From Clostridia bacterium (GTDB lineage: Bacteria; Bacillota; Clostridia; Christensenellales; Aristaeellaceae): a DNA stretch of 43,417 bases. Position 1 is the first letter of the stretch. The number at the start of each line of letters is the position of its first letter. The DNA lies in assembly GCA_017937655.1 (NCBI GenBank), contig JAGBDE010000022.1:1-43417 (forward strand), read 5' to 3'. Below the pieces are notes generated by a model, which made no database searches, was not told where the DNA came from, and was given only the letters and a program-made list of their open reading frames with translations. The position numbers and the translations under genes are program-made. This document shows, one piece after another, positions 15,382 to 23,376 of the stretch.

Positions 15382-16697
15382 GAGATGATCCCTCCCAACT
15401 GCTGGATGGTGTCAAAGAAGCCTGGCCAGGACTTGGTGATGGCTTCCACGCCGTGCACCGTGATGGGGCCGTCGGCGGCGGAGGCGGCTGCGGCCAGGAG
15501 CATCACCAGCCGGTGGTCGCCCCGGGCATCGGCCTCAAAACTGCCGCGAAGGGGACTGCCGCCGAAGATGTGCAGCACGTCGCCGTTATCCTCCACGGTG
15601 GCTCGGGTTCCAAGCTGGGCAAGGGTTTCCACCGTTGCCTTCAGCCGGTCGCTTTCCTTGATGGTCAGGCGGTGCACGCCGGTGAGGACGCTCTCGCCCG
15701 GGGCGCGGCTCAGGGCCAGCGCCAAAATGGGGGCGATGTCCGGAATGTCGCTGCAATCAACGGTCACAGGCATGAGCTGCGTTTGAGCGGGACAGACCAT
15801 GGACAGCGCGCCGTCCGCCGCCTGCTTCACAAGGCCCATGCGGGAAAGAACGTCCATGCAGGCTTTGTCGCCCTGGACGCTGGTCTCGGAAAGGTTGCTT
15901 ACGCGGACGTTTCCGCCCAGGGCGCCCACGCACATCAGCACCGCGGCCTGAGACCAGTCGCCCTCCACCATCACGGTGTCCGGCGAGGGGGCGCGGCGGG
16001 GCTGCAAGGTGAATCGGCCGGGGGCGGATTCCTCGTATTGCAGGCCGAAATTCTGCATCTGATGAAGGGTCATGTCCAGGTAGGGGCGGCTGACTATCTG
16101 CCCGGTAATCTGCACTTCCGCGGGGGCGGGCTGGCCTTTGTCGTCCCGGCAATGGCTCAGGGCGATGAGCAGCCCGGAGGCAAACTGGCTGGACTGGCTG
16201 CCGTCAATCTGGTAGCTGCCGGCGGGCAGGCGGCCCTCCACCTCAATGGAGCAATAGCCGCCGTTTTCCCCGGGAATGCGGCAGATGCTTCCGCCAACCG
16301 AGGCGATCAGATGGTCATAAGCGGTCTGGGGGCGGCGGAACAGGGCTTCCTCCATGGTGAAGCGCACCCGCTGGCCACGGACCAGAAAGGCGGGGATCAG
16401 CATCCTGAGGGCTGCCGCGCAGGCGTGTACGTGGCAGGGGACCATATCGGCGGTGGGGGAGGCGGGCGCGGGGGTCACCAGCAGGGAATCCTGGCGGATC
16501 TCCACCGTTGCGCCCAAAGCGCGCACGCCGGCGATCATGGCTTGCACGTCGTCGCAGAGGGGCTGGGCAAAGCCGATCAGGCGGCAGGGGGTCACGCCCA
16601 GCGCAGCCAGCAAAAGCGCCCGGTGGGCCTGGCTTTTGGCCGGGGGAACTGCCGCCGTGCCGTGCAGCCGGGAAGGATGAAAGGTGAGGGTGGACAT
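15378..16697 (-). CDS. aroA: 3-phosphoshikimate 1-carboxyvinyltransferase (EPSP synthase)
   Basis: A 439-residue enzyme that transfers enolpyruvate from PEP to shikimate 3-phosphate. Visible landmarks are VPPAKSQAHRALLLAALG (the Lys, Ser and Arg of the substrate site), DGSQSSQFASGLLIAL, CSDIPDIAPILALAL, KESDRLKATVE and DHRLVMLLAAA. The start is placed at the ATG 16695-16697 because GGAGGA lies eight bases upstream; an upstream extension to 16778 would cover the promoter and resembles no EPSP synthase. First gene of the aroA-aroC-rlmD-thioesterase-HD operon. Glyphosate sensitivity class cannot be judged safely. Confidence 0.95.
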   Translation of the reverse strand: MSTLTFHPSRLHGTAAVPPAKSQAHRALLLAALGVTPCRLIGFAQPLCDDVQAMIAGVRALGATVEIRQDSLLVTPAPASPTADMVPCHVHACAAALRMLIPAFLVRGQRVRFTMEEALFRRPQTAYDHLIASVGGSICRIPGENGGYCSIEVEGRLPAGSYQIDGSQSSQFASGLLIALSHCRDDKGQPAPAEVQITGQIVSRPYLDMTLHQMQNFGLQYEESAPGRFTLQPRRAPSPDTVMVEGDWSQAAVLMCVGALGGNVRVSNLSETSVQGDKACMDVLSRMGLVKQAADGALSMVCPAQTQLMPVTVDCSDIPDIAPILALALSRAPGESVLTGVHRLTIKESDRLKATVETLAQLGTRATVEDNGDVLHIFGGSPLRGSFEADARGDHRLVMLLAAAASAADGPITVHGVEAITKSWPGFFDTIQQLGGIIS

Positions 16698-16748
16698 TGG
16701 AAAAATCCTCCGAAAAAAGAGTGGGAAAGCTGAATAAATAACGTTTTG

Positions 16749-16778
16749 ATGATAACACATCAGGCCCGGGAAACACAA
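16749..16778 (-). promoter_or_regulatory. Promoter of the aroA operon
   Basis: On the minus strand TTGTGT (16773-16778) and TATCAT (16749-16754) are 18 bp apart, about 50 bp upstream of the aroA start codon and beyond the terminator of the upstream transporter gene. Confidence 0.5.
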
Positions 16779-16790
16779 GGGAAATGCAAC

Positions 16791-16825
16791 AAAAAACCGA
16801 CGCGGCAGTCAGGGCCGCGCCGGTT
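16791..16825 (-). terminator. Intrinsic terminator of the AEC transporter gene
   Basis: AACCG-A-CGCGGC (16795-16806) pairs with GCCGCG-C-CGGTT (16814-16825) with one mismatch; on the minus strand the stem runs into TTTTTTG. Confidence 0.85.
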
Positions 16826-16836
16826 TGGTTTTCTTG

Positions 16837-17778
16837 TCAGCCGATGAACCCCAGGGTCTTGAGCAGGTACACCCACAGGAACACCGTCACAATGCAGAAG
16901 GCTGTGGTGAAGACCACCTGACCGCCTGCCAGGTCATCGTTGCCGCCCATCTGCTGGGCCATGGGGAAGCTGGAAACGCTGACGGGGGACGCAAACACCG
17001 CAATCAGCGTGGCCAGGGACACGTCCCGGATGCCCATCAGCACCGCCAGACTCAGGTACACTAGGGGCACAAACACCAGCTTGCCCAGAACGCTCCAGAT
17101 AAGCAGGCGACGGTTGGCCTTGGCCTTGCTGAAATCCAGGGTGGCGCCCAGGGAGAACAGGGCCAGGGGGGTGGAGATGTTGGCCATCTGGCGGAGGGGT
17201 TTCTCCAGCAGCGCGGGGATCTGGATGCGCAGTCCCCAAAGAAGGAAACCGACGGCGGTGGCCAGGATCAGCGGGTTGAGCAGCACGCCCCGGGCGATTT
17301 TCCAGGGGGAGGACTTGTTTTCCGTGCCGTAGATCATCAGCGCGATGGTGGCCATCACATTAAACACCGGCACAACCACCGCCACCATCAACGAGGCGAT
17401 GGCGTTGCCCTCGGGGTACATCATGGCCACCAGGGGGATGCCGAAAATGGCGTAATTGCTGCGGCACACGCCCTGGATGAATACGCCCCGGTCCCGGCGT
17501 TCCTTTGCAAACAGGGGGGCGATCAGGAACAGCACGCCAAAGCAGCTCAGGCTGCCCAGCAAGCCAAAGAGCAAAGTTTTCCAGTCGATGGACGAAACCA
17601 CCTGCATATCCACCAGGTTAAAGCAGATGAGCAGCGGCAGGAAAATGCGGAAAACACAGGCGTTGATCTGCCGTGTGGTATGGTCGTCAATCCAGCGAAG
17701 GCGGCGGGTCAGGAAGCCTGCCGCCATGATCAGCAGCAGCGGAAAAATGGTTTTCAGGGAAAACAGAAGATCCTCCAA
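16837..17778 (-). CDS. AEC-family (auxin efflux carrier type) transporter
   Basis: A 313-residue integral membrane protein with about ten hydrophobic segments in two halves, beginning MEDLLFSLKTIFPLLLIMAAGFLTRRLRWID. The segment QGVCRSNYAIFGIPLVAMMYPEGNAIASLM and the late PVSVSSFPMAQQMGGN match AEC/malate permease-like carriers. The start codon is TTG at 17776-17778, nine bases after AAGGAGG; the next in-frame ATG would remove the first membrane helix. Substrates in this family include malate and other organic anions, and none can be assigned here. It has its own promoter and terminator. Confidence 0.9.
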   Translation of the reverse strand: MEDLLFSLKTIFPLLLIMAAGFLTRRLRWIDDHTTRQINACVFRIFLPLLICFNLVDMQVVSSIDWKTLLFGLLGSLSCFGVLFLIAPLFAKERRDRGVFIQGVCRSNYAIFGIPLVAMMYPEGNAIASLMVAVVVPVFNVMATIALMIYGTENKSSPWKIARGVLLNPLILATAVGFLLWGLRIQIPALLEKPLRQMANISTPLALFSLGATLDFSKAKANRRLLIWSVLGKLVFVPLVYLSLAVLMGIRDVSLATLIAVFASPVSVSSFPMAQQMGGNDDLAGGQVVFTTAFCIVTVFLWVYLLKTLGFIG

Positions 17779-17825
17779 AGTGCGCCGCCTCCTTGCATTG
17801 CGCGGTTTCGCGATTGTATACAGTC

Positions 17826-17855
17826 ATTATACGCCCATTTTGGCAGGCGCGTCAA
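17826..17855 (-). promoter_or_regulatory. Promoter of the AEC transporter gene
   Basis: On the minus strand TTGACG (17850-17855) and TATAAT (17826-17831) are 18 bp apart. Only two base pairs separate its -35 box from that of the divergent promoter at 17858-17886. Confidence 0.8.
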
Positions 17856-17857
17856 CC

Positions 17858-17886
17858 TTTACAAGGGCATGGAAATTTGCTACAAT
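17858..17886 (+). promoter_or_regulatory. Promoter of the ECF/kinase/DUF3842/Mrp operon
   Basis: TTTACA (17858-17863) and TACAAT (17881-17886) are 17 bp apart. A leader of about 85 bp follows, with a GATGTC-ATGAA-GGCATC stem (about 17906-17922); I recognise no known riboswitch in it. Confidence 0.8.
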
Positions 17887-17976
17887 ACCCTCAACCCTGA
17901 GCCGGATGTCATGAAGGCATCTTTTTCCGTCCGAAGGCGGAGAAGGGTGTATTTTTGATGTTCCGGAGGAAAGATC

Positions 17977-18564
17977 ATGAACGCAACAAAAATTCTGAAA
18001 CTGGTGCTGTCTGCGCTGCTTTTGGCGGTGGGCCTTGTGCTGCCCATGCTGACGGGAAACATCCCCCAGATGGGCAGCATGCTTCTGCCCATGCATCTGC
18101 CGGTGCTTTTGTGCGGCTTTGTGTGCGGCTGGAAATGGGGTATGGCGGTGGGGTTCATCCTGCCCATCCTGCGCAGCCTGCTGTTTTCCATGCCGCCCAT
18201 GGTGCCCACGGCGCTGGCCATGGCTTTTGAACTGGCCGCCTACGGCGCGGTGAGCGGCCTTTGCTACCGCCTGTTTGCCGGCAAAAAAGGCCGGGTGATC
18301 CTCTCGCTGGTCATTGCCATGGTGGCGGGACGGCTGGTGTGGGGCCTTGTGAGCATTCCCATCTACGCTATGTTCACGGACAAAACCTTTACCCTGGCCG
18401 CTTTCTGGGCCGGTGGATTCGTCAACGCCTGGCCTGGCATCCTGTTGCAGATGGTGCTGATCCCCGCCATTGTGCTGGCACTGGAAAAGGCCGGGCTGCT
18501 GCCCCTGAAAACCAATGCTTCACCGAAAGGAAAGGGAGACCATGAAGGTTTCACTGCTGCTTGA
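17977..18564 (+). CDS. ECF transporter S component (substrate-binding membrane subunit)
   Basis: A 195-residue membrane protein with about six hydrophobic segments, starting MNATKILKLVLSALLLAVGLVLPML. The segment QMGSMLLPMHLPVLLCGFVCGWKWG and the following FILPILRSLLF are typical of ECF-type S components, which bind a vitamin or precursor and work with a shared EcfA1/EcfA2/EcfT energising module; that module is not in the window. CGGAGGA precedes the ATG. The C-terminal end overlaps the kinase gene by 23 bp. The substrate is not evident, but the tightly coupled kinase suggests a compound that is phosphorylated after uptake. Confidence 0.88.
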   Translation: MNATKILKLVLSALLLAVGLVLPMLTGNIPQMGSMLLPMHLPVLLCGFVCGWKWGMAVGFILPILRSLLFSMPPMVPTALAMAFELAAYGAVSGLCYRLFAGKKGRVILSLVIAMVAGRLVWGLVSIPIYAMFTDKTFTLAAFWAGGFVNAWPGILLQMVLIPAIVLALEKAGLLPLKTNASPKGKGDHEGFTAA

Positions 18565-19633
18565 TCTGTTTGGCAAAACCCCGTCCATGCAATGCGTGGA
18601 TGGGGTCAAGCTGCTTTATCAGCACCATTTTGGCTGCGGGCACCTGCTGGCCGCGCCGGAGAAGGTGGCTGCCCGGGTGGCGGAGGAACTGTCCGCCACC
18701 GAACCCTCGGCGGATGTTTCGCCAGCGGAGTTCATCGGCGGGGGACTGTGCCGCCTGAACCTGCGCAACGCCGACGTGCGGCGGCTTTCGCCGGAGATCA
18801 TCGCCCGGATGATGCTCCTCACCCAGGAGCATCACGGAAATGCGCCCCAGAACAGCCAGGAGGCGTTCCTCGGCAGCCTTGCCACGCTGACGGATCTGGC
18901 CCGGCAGGGCAAAACGCCCTTCTCCGCGGATGATCTGGCCGATTATCTGCGCCTTTATGCCGCCGAGGGCTATCCCATGGTCAGCCACAGCGAGGAATAT
19001 CGCCGCTTGTATCAGCCTGCCTATCGGGTGGTTTTGAGCGACTTTGCGACGCTCCTGCCGGTGGTGCTGGCCATCGAGGAGCGGCGCAGCGTCGGCCCGG
19101 CCCTGGCGGTGCTGGACGGCCCCTGCGGCAGCGGAAAATCCACCCTGGCGGGGCTGCTTTCCCGCCTGTATGACGCGCCGGTTATCCCCATGGACGACTT
19201 TTTCCTGCCGCCGGAACTGCGCACGCCCCAGCGGTTTGCAGAGCCTGGCGGGAACATCCACCACGAGCGGTTCCTGGCGGAGGTCATGGCGCCCCTTGTT
19301 TCCGGCGAAGCGTTTACCTATCAGCGTTTTGACTGCTCCACATTCGGCCTGTCGCCCAAAAAAGTGGAGGCCGCGCCGGTGCGCATCGTGGAGGGCAGTT
19401 ACAGCCTGCACCCGGTTTTCCGGGATGGGTGGAAAAGCGCAAACGCCGTCACCGCCTACGTTTCCGTGGACGAGAATGCCCAGCTTGAGCGCATCGCCGC
19501 CCGGAATCCGGAAATGCTGGAGATGTTCAAAACCCGCTGGATACCCCTTGAAAAAAAGTATGCGGAGGCGTATCATAGCATATGTTGGGCAGATTTTTGC
19601 CTGACCAGCATATCTTGGGAGGCCGATGCATGA
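18542..19633 (+). CDS. Uridine-kinase-like P-loop kinase with an extra N-terminal domain
   Basis: A 363-residue cytosolic protein. Residues 1 to about 185 form a domain I do not recognise as an enzyme (starting MKVSLLLDLFGKTPSMQCVDG). The C-terminal half is a nucleoside/uridine-kinase-like NTPase: Walker A GPCGSGKST at residues 193-201, then PVIPMDDFFLPPELRT, GGNIHHERF, DCSTFGLSPKKV and VEGSYSLHP, ending with the family-typical ARNPEMLEMFKTRWIPLEKKYAEAYH. The ATG at 18542 has AAAGGGAG upstream. It overlaps the ECF gene before it and the DUF3842 gene after it, so it is translated with them. The substrate may be the molecule brought in by the ECF S component; this is inference. Confidence 0.85.
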   Translation: MKVSLLLDLFGKTPSMQCVDGVKLLYQHHFGCGHLLAAPEKVAARVAEELSATEPSADVSPAEFIGGGLCRLNLRNADVRRLSPEIIARMMLLTQEHHGNAPQNSQEAFLGSLATLTDLARQGKTPFSADDLADYLRLYAAEGYPMVSHSEEYRRLYQPAYRVVLSDFATLLPVVLAIEERRSVGPALAVLDGPCGSGKSTLAGLLSRLYDAPVIPMDDFFLPPELRTPQRFAEPGGNIHHERFLAEVMAPLVSGEAFTYQRFDCSTFGLSPKKVEAAPVRIVEGSYSLHPVFRDGWKSANAVTAYVSVDENAQLERIAARNPEMLEMFKTRWIPLEKKYAEAYHSICWADFCLTSISWEADA

Positions 19634-20067
19634 AGATCCTTGTCATTGACGGACAGGGCGGCGGAATGGGCAAAAGCATCGTCGCCGCGCTGAAACAGCG
19701 CATGCCGGGCATGCCGGTGATGGCGCTGGGCACCAACGCCCAGGCCACAGCAGCCATGCTCAAGGCGGGCGCCGATCAGGGCGCCACCGGCGAGAGCGCC
19801 ATCCGCTACCAGTGCAAAAGCGCGGATATCATTCTGGGTGTGAGCGGCATCCTGCACGCCAACGCCATGCTGGGAGAGATATCGCCTGCCATCGCCATGG
19901 CGGTCAGCCTCAGCGAGGCCAAGAAAGTGCTCGTTCCCCTGGAAAAGTGCGGACTGTACGTGTCCGGCGTGGGCAAGCAGCCCATGGACGCGCTGATCCG
20001 GGAAGCGGCACGCATCACCCAGACCCTGATTGAGAATGCTGAAAACGGGCAAGCCCCGAATGAATAA
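19630..20067 (+). CDS. DUF3842 family protein
   Basis: A 145-residue soluble protein beginning MKILVIDGQGGGMGKSIV, with MALGTNAQATAAMLKAGADQGATGE, ADIILGVSGILHANAMLGEISPAIA and KCGLYVSGV. This is the pattern of DUF3842, a small uncharacterised Firmicutes family with a Rossmann-like glycine-rich start. The ATG at 19630 overlaps the stop of the kinase gene (ATGA) and has GGGAGG upstream; the longer in-frame extension to 19582 would lie inside the kinase gene. It is followed 15 bp later by mrp. Function unknown; the glycine-rich loop suggests nucleotide binding, though it is not a classical P-loop. Confidence 0.88.
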   Translation: MKILVIDGQGGGMGKSIVAALKQRMPGMPVMALGTNAQATAAMLKAGADQGATGESAIRYQCKSADIILGVSGILHANAMLGEISPAIAMAVSLSEAKKVLVPLEKCGLYVSGVGKQPMDALIREAARITQTLIENAENGQAPNE

Positions 20068-20082
20068 CGGAGGAAGATTTTT

Positions 20083-20925
20083 ATGAGCGAATGCACCCAC
20101 GATTGCTCCACCTGCAGCGCAAACTGCGGATCCCGCAACGAACCCCAGAGCCTTCTCCAAAAACCCCACCAGCTGAGCCGGATCAAGAAGATCATCGGCG
20201 TATGCAGCGGCAAGGGCGGCGTTGGCAAGAGCATGGTCACCGCCCTTTTGGCCGTGATGATGCAGCGCATGGGCCTGAAGGTGGGCATCCTGGACGCCGA
20301 TATCACCGGCCCCTCCATCCCCAAGGCCTTCGGCATCAAGGATAAGGCCTACGGTGACGAGACCGGCATGTACCCCGTCAAGACCACCACCGGCATCGAC
20401 GTGATGAGCCTGAACCTGCTTCTTGAAAACGACAGCGATCCCGTCGTCTGGCGCGGCCCGGTTATCGCCGGCGCTGTGGGCCAGTTCTGGACCGACGTCA
20501 TCTGGGGCGACAAGGACATCCTGTTCATCGATATGCCTCCGGGAACCGGCGACGTCATGCTGACCGTGTACCAGTCCATCCCCGTGGACGGCGTGGTGCT
20601 GGTGTCCACTCCCCAGGAGCTGGTGGGCATGATTGTTGAAAAGTCCATCAAGATGGCCGAAATGCTGGACATCCCCGTGGTGGGCCTGGTGGAAAACATG
20701 AGCTATGTGGAATGCCCTGACTGCGGCAAGAAGATTGAGCTGTTCGGCCAGAGCCGCCGGAACGAGATCGCTGCCCAGTACAACATTCCCCGCACCGCTG
20801 CGTTGCCCATCGACCGCAAGCTGGCCGGCGGCGTGGACAAGGGCATGATCGAGCTGTTCAACGGCGACTGGCTCAATGAACTGGCCGACGCCATCTACGA
20901 GCTGCAGCCCAAGGAGCACAAATAA
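20083..20925 (+). CDS. Mrp/NBP35-family ATP-binding iron-sulfur carrier
   Basis: A 280-residue ParA-like ATPase thought to carry iron-sulfur clusters to apoproteins. It has an N-terminal Cys cluster C4-x3-C8-x2-C11-x3-C15, the deviant Walker A GVCSGKGGVGKSM, DADITGPSIPKAFG, FIDMPPGTGD and VGLVENMSYVECPDCG, where C211-x2-C214 would bind the bridging cluster. GGAGG precedes the ATG. The N-terminal Cys stretch recalls Nbp35 and many clostridial Mrp proteins. It lies between DUF3842 and a C_GCAxxG_C_C protein, a context that points to redox or metallocofactor work. Confidence 0.93.
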   Translation: MSECTHDCSTCSANCGSRNEPQSLLQKPHQLSRIKKIIGVCSGKGGVGKSMVTALLAVMMQRMGLKVGILDADITGPSIPKAFGIKDKAYGDETGMYPVKTTTGIDVMSLNLLLENDSDPVVWRGPVIAGAVGQFWTDVIWGDKDILFIDMPPGTGDVMLTVYQSIPVDGVVLVSTPQELVGMIVEKSIKMAEMLDIPVVGLVENMSYVECPDCGKKIELFGQSRRNEIAAQYNIPRTAALPIDRKLAGGVDKGMIELFNGDWLNELADAIYELQPKEHK

Positions 20926-20928
20926 GCC

Positions 20929-21387
20929 ATGACCCCTTATGCAGAAAAGAAAGTGGCCTGCGCCAGAGAGCTGTACCTGAACGGCTACAACTGCGCCCAG
21001 GCTGTGTTTGCCGCCTTTGCCGAGGAAATGGACCTTCCCCGGCAAACGGCGCTGCTCATTGCCAGCGGCATGGGCGGAGGCATCGGCGGCCTCAGGGAGA
21101 CCTGCGGCACCGTATCCGCCATGGCGCTGGTGCTAGGCAAGCTGCGGGGCTACAGCGACGCCTCTGACTACGACGGCAAGAAAGCCCTCTATGCCGCCAT
21201 TCAGAAGCTGCACGGCCAGTTCACGGAGCAGTTTGAAACCTCCAACTGCCGCCAGCTGCTGGTGTCCGCGGGCATTGCCGTCAGCAGCGTTCCCGCAGAG
21301 CGCACCCCGGAATATTACAAAAAACGCCCCTGCTGCCGTTACATCGAAAAAGCGGCGGAATTGCTGGCTTCGGAGCTGGAAGGGTAA
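20929..21387 (+). CDS. C_GCAxxG_C_C family putative redox protein
   Basis: A 152-residue Cys-rich soluble protein. Conserved pieces are ARELYLNGYNCAQAVFAAFAEE, GMGGGIGGLRETCGTVSAMALVLG (variant of the GCAxxG core), TSNCRQLL and KKRPCCRYIEKAAELL. This matches the family named after its C...GCAxxG...C...C motif, found mostly in anaerobes and proposed to be redox-active; no reaction is established. It starts three bases after mrp with AAGGAG about 12 bases upstream. It closes the operon before a strong terminator. Confidence 0.9.
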   Translation: MTPYAEKKVACARELYLNGYNCAQAVFAAFAEEMDLPRQTALLIASGMGGGIGGLRETCGTVSAMALVLGKLRGYSDASDYDGKKALYAAIQKLHGQFTEQFETSNCRQLLVSAGIAVSSVPAERTPEYYKKRPCCRYIEKAAELLASELEG

Positions 21388-21394
21388 AAAAAAG

Positions 21395-21426
21395 GCACCT
21401 TTTGGAGATTTCCAAAGGTGCTTTTT
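21395..21426. terminator. Bidirectional terminator between convergent genes
   Basis: GCACCTTT (21395-21402) pairs with AAAGGTGC (21414-21421), extended by GGA/TCC, with TTTTT after it on the plus strand and a run of eight A before it that serves the minus strand. It separates the Mrp operon from the convergent MazG-like gene. Confidence 0.85.
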
Positions 21427-21441
21427 GATTATGGATAGCCC

Positions 21442-21768
21442 TTACCACCTGGTCAGATTTCGCTGGAATTTCTGCTCATAGGCCTGCTTCATCTCGTCAG
21501 TGGTGATGCCGTAGCAAAGCATCACGTCGTGGAAGTACATCAGCACGTCGGCCATTTCCTCCACCAGATCCTTACGCAGGGCGGGGTCGGAGGAGGCCTT
21601 CTCCCCGCCGTGCTTTTTCACAATGTCGATGACCTCGCCAACCTCGCCGATCATCCACAGCAGCTTGTTTTTGCCGGTATCCGGGCCGATGGGCTCCCAT
21701 TTGTCCTTGTATTTATCCTGGAGGATGCGCTGCATCTCCAGCATTTCGTTCATGCCAAAATCCGTCAT
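21442..21768 (-). CDS. MazG-like nucleotide pyrophosphohydrolase
   Basis: A 108-residue all-helical NTP pyrophosphatase. The metal-binding pattern of the MazG/dUTPase-like superfamily is visible in WMIGEVGEVIDIVKK (E-x2-E) and DLVEEMADVLMYFHDVM (E-x2-D). Such proteins hydrolyse (d)NTPs or modified nucleotides to the monophosphate. The start at 21766-21768 has AGGAGG upstream; an extension to 21843 would run through the promoter. Possible promoter at 21798-21803. The exact substrate is unknown. Confidence 0.88.
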   Translation of the reverse strand: MTDFGMNEMLEMQRILQDKYKDKWEPIGPDTGKNKLLWMIGEVGEVIDIVKKHGGEKASSDPALRKDLVEEMADVLMYFHDVMLCYGITTDEMKQAYEQKFQRNLTRW

Positions 21769-21797
21769 GGTACGCCTCCTGCATGTTTTCTGAAAGC

Positions 21798-21803
21798 ATT
21801 GTA
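21798..21803 (-). promoter_or_regulatory. Extended -10 element of the MazG-like gene
   Basis: On the minus strand the sequence reads TG-C-TACAAT, an extended -10 box about 30 bp upstream of the start codon. No good -35 box is found at 17 bp; a TTGACG lies too far upstream (28 bp). Confidence 0.4.
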
Positions 21804-21896
21804 GCACAAAATGCAGGAAAAGAAAAATATGCGTCAAATGCAATATTTTGGAAATGTGTTACGTTTTTTCAATGAAAGACGAAAGGAGCGAGGGGA

Positions 21897-23324
21897 ATGC
21901 GGAAAATAGTCTTTGCGGCGCTGATCTGCCTGCTGCTATGCCTGATGGCGGTGCAGTCTGCGCTGGCGGGATACAACCCGCTGATGGTGACTACGGACGG
22001 CAAGGGCATCAAGGTGTATGAGTCCTCACAGGGCGGAAAGGCCATCGGCTTACTATATAATGGCTTTCACTCCAGCTTGAGTCTGCATGATGAAAACGGT
22101 CTGCATTCCTGCTGGCTGACCCGGGATGTGACGGTGTGGCTGAACCAGGATAAGGCGCAAAAAAATTACCCCCGAAACGAAAACGGCTATTTTTCTGAAA
22201 AAGCCTGGCAGGAGCGGCGGGATCAGATGGACTGCAACGTGTTTGTGGGGGAGATTACCCAGGAGGACGCGCCGCTGTATACGTCCACAAAGCACAAAAC
22301 AGTATGCGCCAAGCATGCGCAGGGTACGCTGGTGATGGTTTTCGGCGAGTTCGGGGACGATTATCTGGTGGAGTTCGGCAGAGATGCTGGGTTTATGCCC
22401 AAGAAGGCCATCAAGCACTACGCAGATATAAAAAACAGCCAGAGTAGTGGCTTGGCATACAGCGAACTTCCCATGGAAAAGCGAACTGTGCACACCGGCG
22501 GCCCGGAGCTGGCCATTGGCTATTCCGCTACCGGCTACTGCGAAATGCAACCCACCTATGTGAAGGACGGGGACGAGGTGGAGGTGGTCAAGTACCTGGA
22601 TGGGTGGGCCCAGCTGATCGGCGGCGCGTTTATTGAGACCCGGTTTCTGGAGCCGGAGGGCGACCACAGCATCCGCTACGCCCGGGTGAAGTCCTCTGGA
22701 ATTCTGGACAGGCTGAATGTGCGCGGCGAAGCCGCGGAAGACGGCTACATGAGGTGCAAGCTCTGTTCCGGCGTAAAGGTACAGGTGGCCTCTTATACGG
22801 ATGAATGGGCCGCGGTGTTCCTCACCGGGGAAAATGGGGGACAGCGTATCACCGGCAGCGCCATGACCAAGTTCCTGGTCTTTGATGACAGCGAGGTTGA
22901 AAATGGCTGTACACGGGTGAGACTGACGGAAATAGTGTATGATAACAATGGCAATGACACCTATCGTCCGAAGTACCTTGGAACGCTGGAGCAGGCCCGG
23001 ATTGCCATGGACCCCGGAACCGAACTGACGGTCATCGGCATGGGAAATTGGGGTGAAGGATTTTTGTGCTTGACGGACGACGGGCGTTTGATTGGCGTTA
23101 ATGATTTTGGAGGGATCCTGGAGCCGATAGATACCCTGGAAGTATTCGTCAAAACCAGAGACAGCGTCCGCTTCCGGGAAGAGCCCAGCACGGATGCCAG
23201 CGTGATCAGCACCCTGCCCAAAGGCGCCAGGGTGGAGGTTCTCCTCCGGGGTGAGGAGTGGACCATGGTCCGCTACAAGGACCAAACCGGCTATGTGATG
23301 AGCCGCTATCTCAAATTTCCCTGA
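21897..23324 (+). CDS. Secreted SH3-domain protein
   Basis: A 475-residue exported protein with a signal peptide (MRKIVFAALICLLLCLMAVQSALA, cleavage after about residue 24). The mature part is built of SH3-like beta repeats: diverged ones (KGIKVYESSQGGKAIGLLYNGF; DAPLYTSTKHKT...GTLVMVFGEFGDDYLVEF), one at about 280-340 (LDRLNVRGEAAEDGYMRCKL) and a clear SH3_3 domain at the C terminus (DSVRFREEPSTDASVISTLPKG...GYVMSRYL). Such domains bind cell-wall peptides or mediate protein contacts. AAAGGAG precedes the ATG. No catalytic domain is visible. It resembles the SH3 region of the large wall protein at 2426-6265 only in fold. Confidence 0.85.
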   Translation: MRKIVFAALICLLLCLMAVQSALAGYNPLMVTTDGKGIKVYESSQGGKAIGLLYNGFHSSLSLHDENGLHSCWLTRDVTVWLNQDKAQKNYPRNENGYFSEKAWQERRDQMDCNVFVGEITQEDAPLYTSTKHKTVCAKHAQGTLVMVFGEFGDDYLVEFGRDAGFMPKKAIKHYADIKNSQSSGLAYSELPMEKRTVHTGGPELAIGYSATGYCEMQPTYVKDGDEVEVVKYLDGWAQLIGGAFIETRFLEPEGDHSIRYARVKSSGILDRLNVRGEAAEDGYMRCKLCSGVKVQVASYTDEWAAVFLTGENGGQRITGSAMTKFLVFDDSEVENGCTRVRLTEIVYDNNGNDTYRPKYLGTLEQARIAMDPGTELTVIGMGNWGEGFLCLTDDGRLIGVNDFGGILEPIDTLEVFVKTRDSVRFREEPSTDASVISTLPKGARVEVLLRGEEWTMVRYKDQTGYVMSRYLKFP

Positions 23325-23338
23325 GTGAAATGAAAAGA

Positions 23339-23376
23339 GCGCAAACGGTTTGAAATCAGCCGTTTGCGCCCTTTTT
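23339..23376 (+). terminator. Intrinsic terminator of the SH3 protein gene
   Basis: GCGCAAACGG (23339-23348) and CCGTTTGCGC (23360-23369) form a perfect 10-bp stem followed by CCTTTTTC. Confidence 0.88.

Noticed and set aside
13045-15786. 913-codon plus-strand frame opposite rlmD and aroC
   Set aside because: It covers two well-defined minus-strand genes and shows no domain of its own.
17887-17976. Riboswitch in the leader of the ECF operon
   Set aside because: Short stems are present, but the conserved cores of THF, TPP, FMN, preQ1 or cobalamin riboswitches are not visible to me.
19560-19633. Frameshift at the end of the kinase gene
   Set aside because: The C-terminal sequence looks unusual (YHSICWADFCLTSISWEADA), but its hydrophobic pattern fits the last helix and strand of related kinases, and the stop overlaps the next start neatly.
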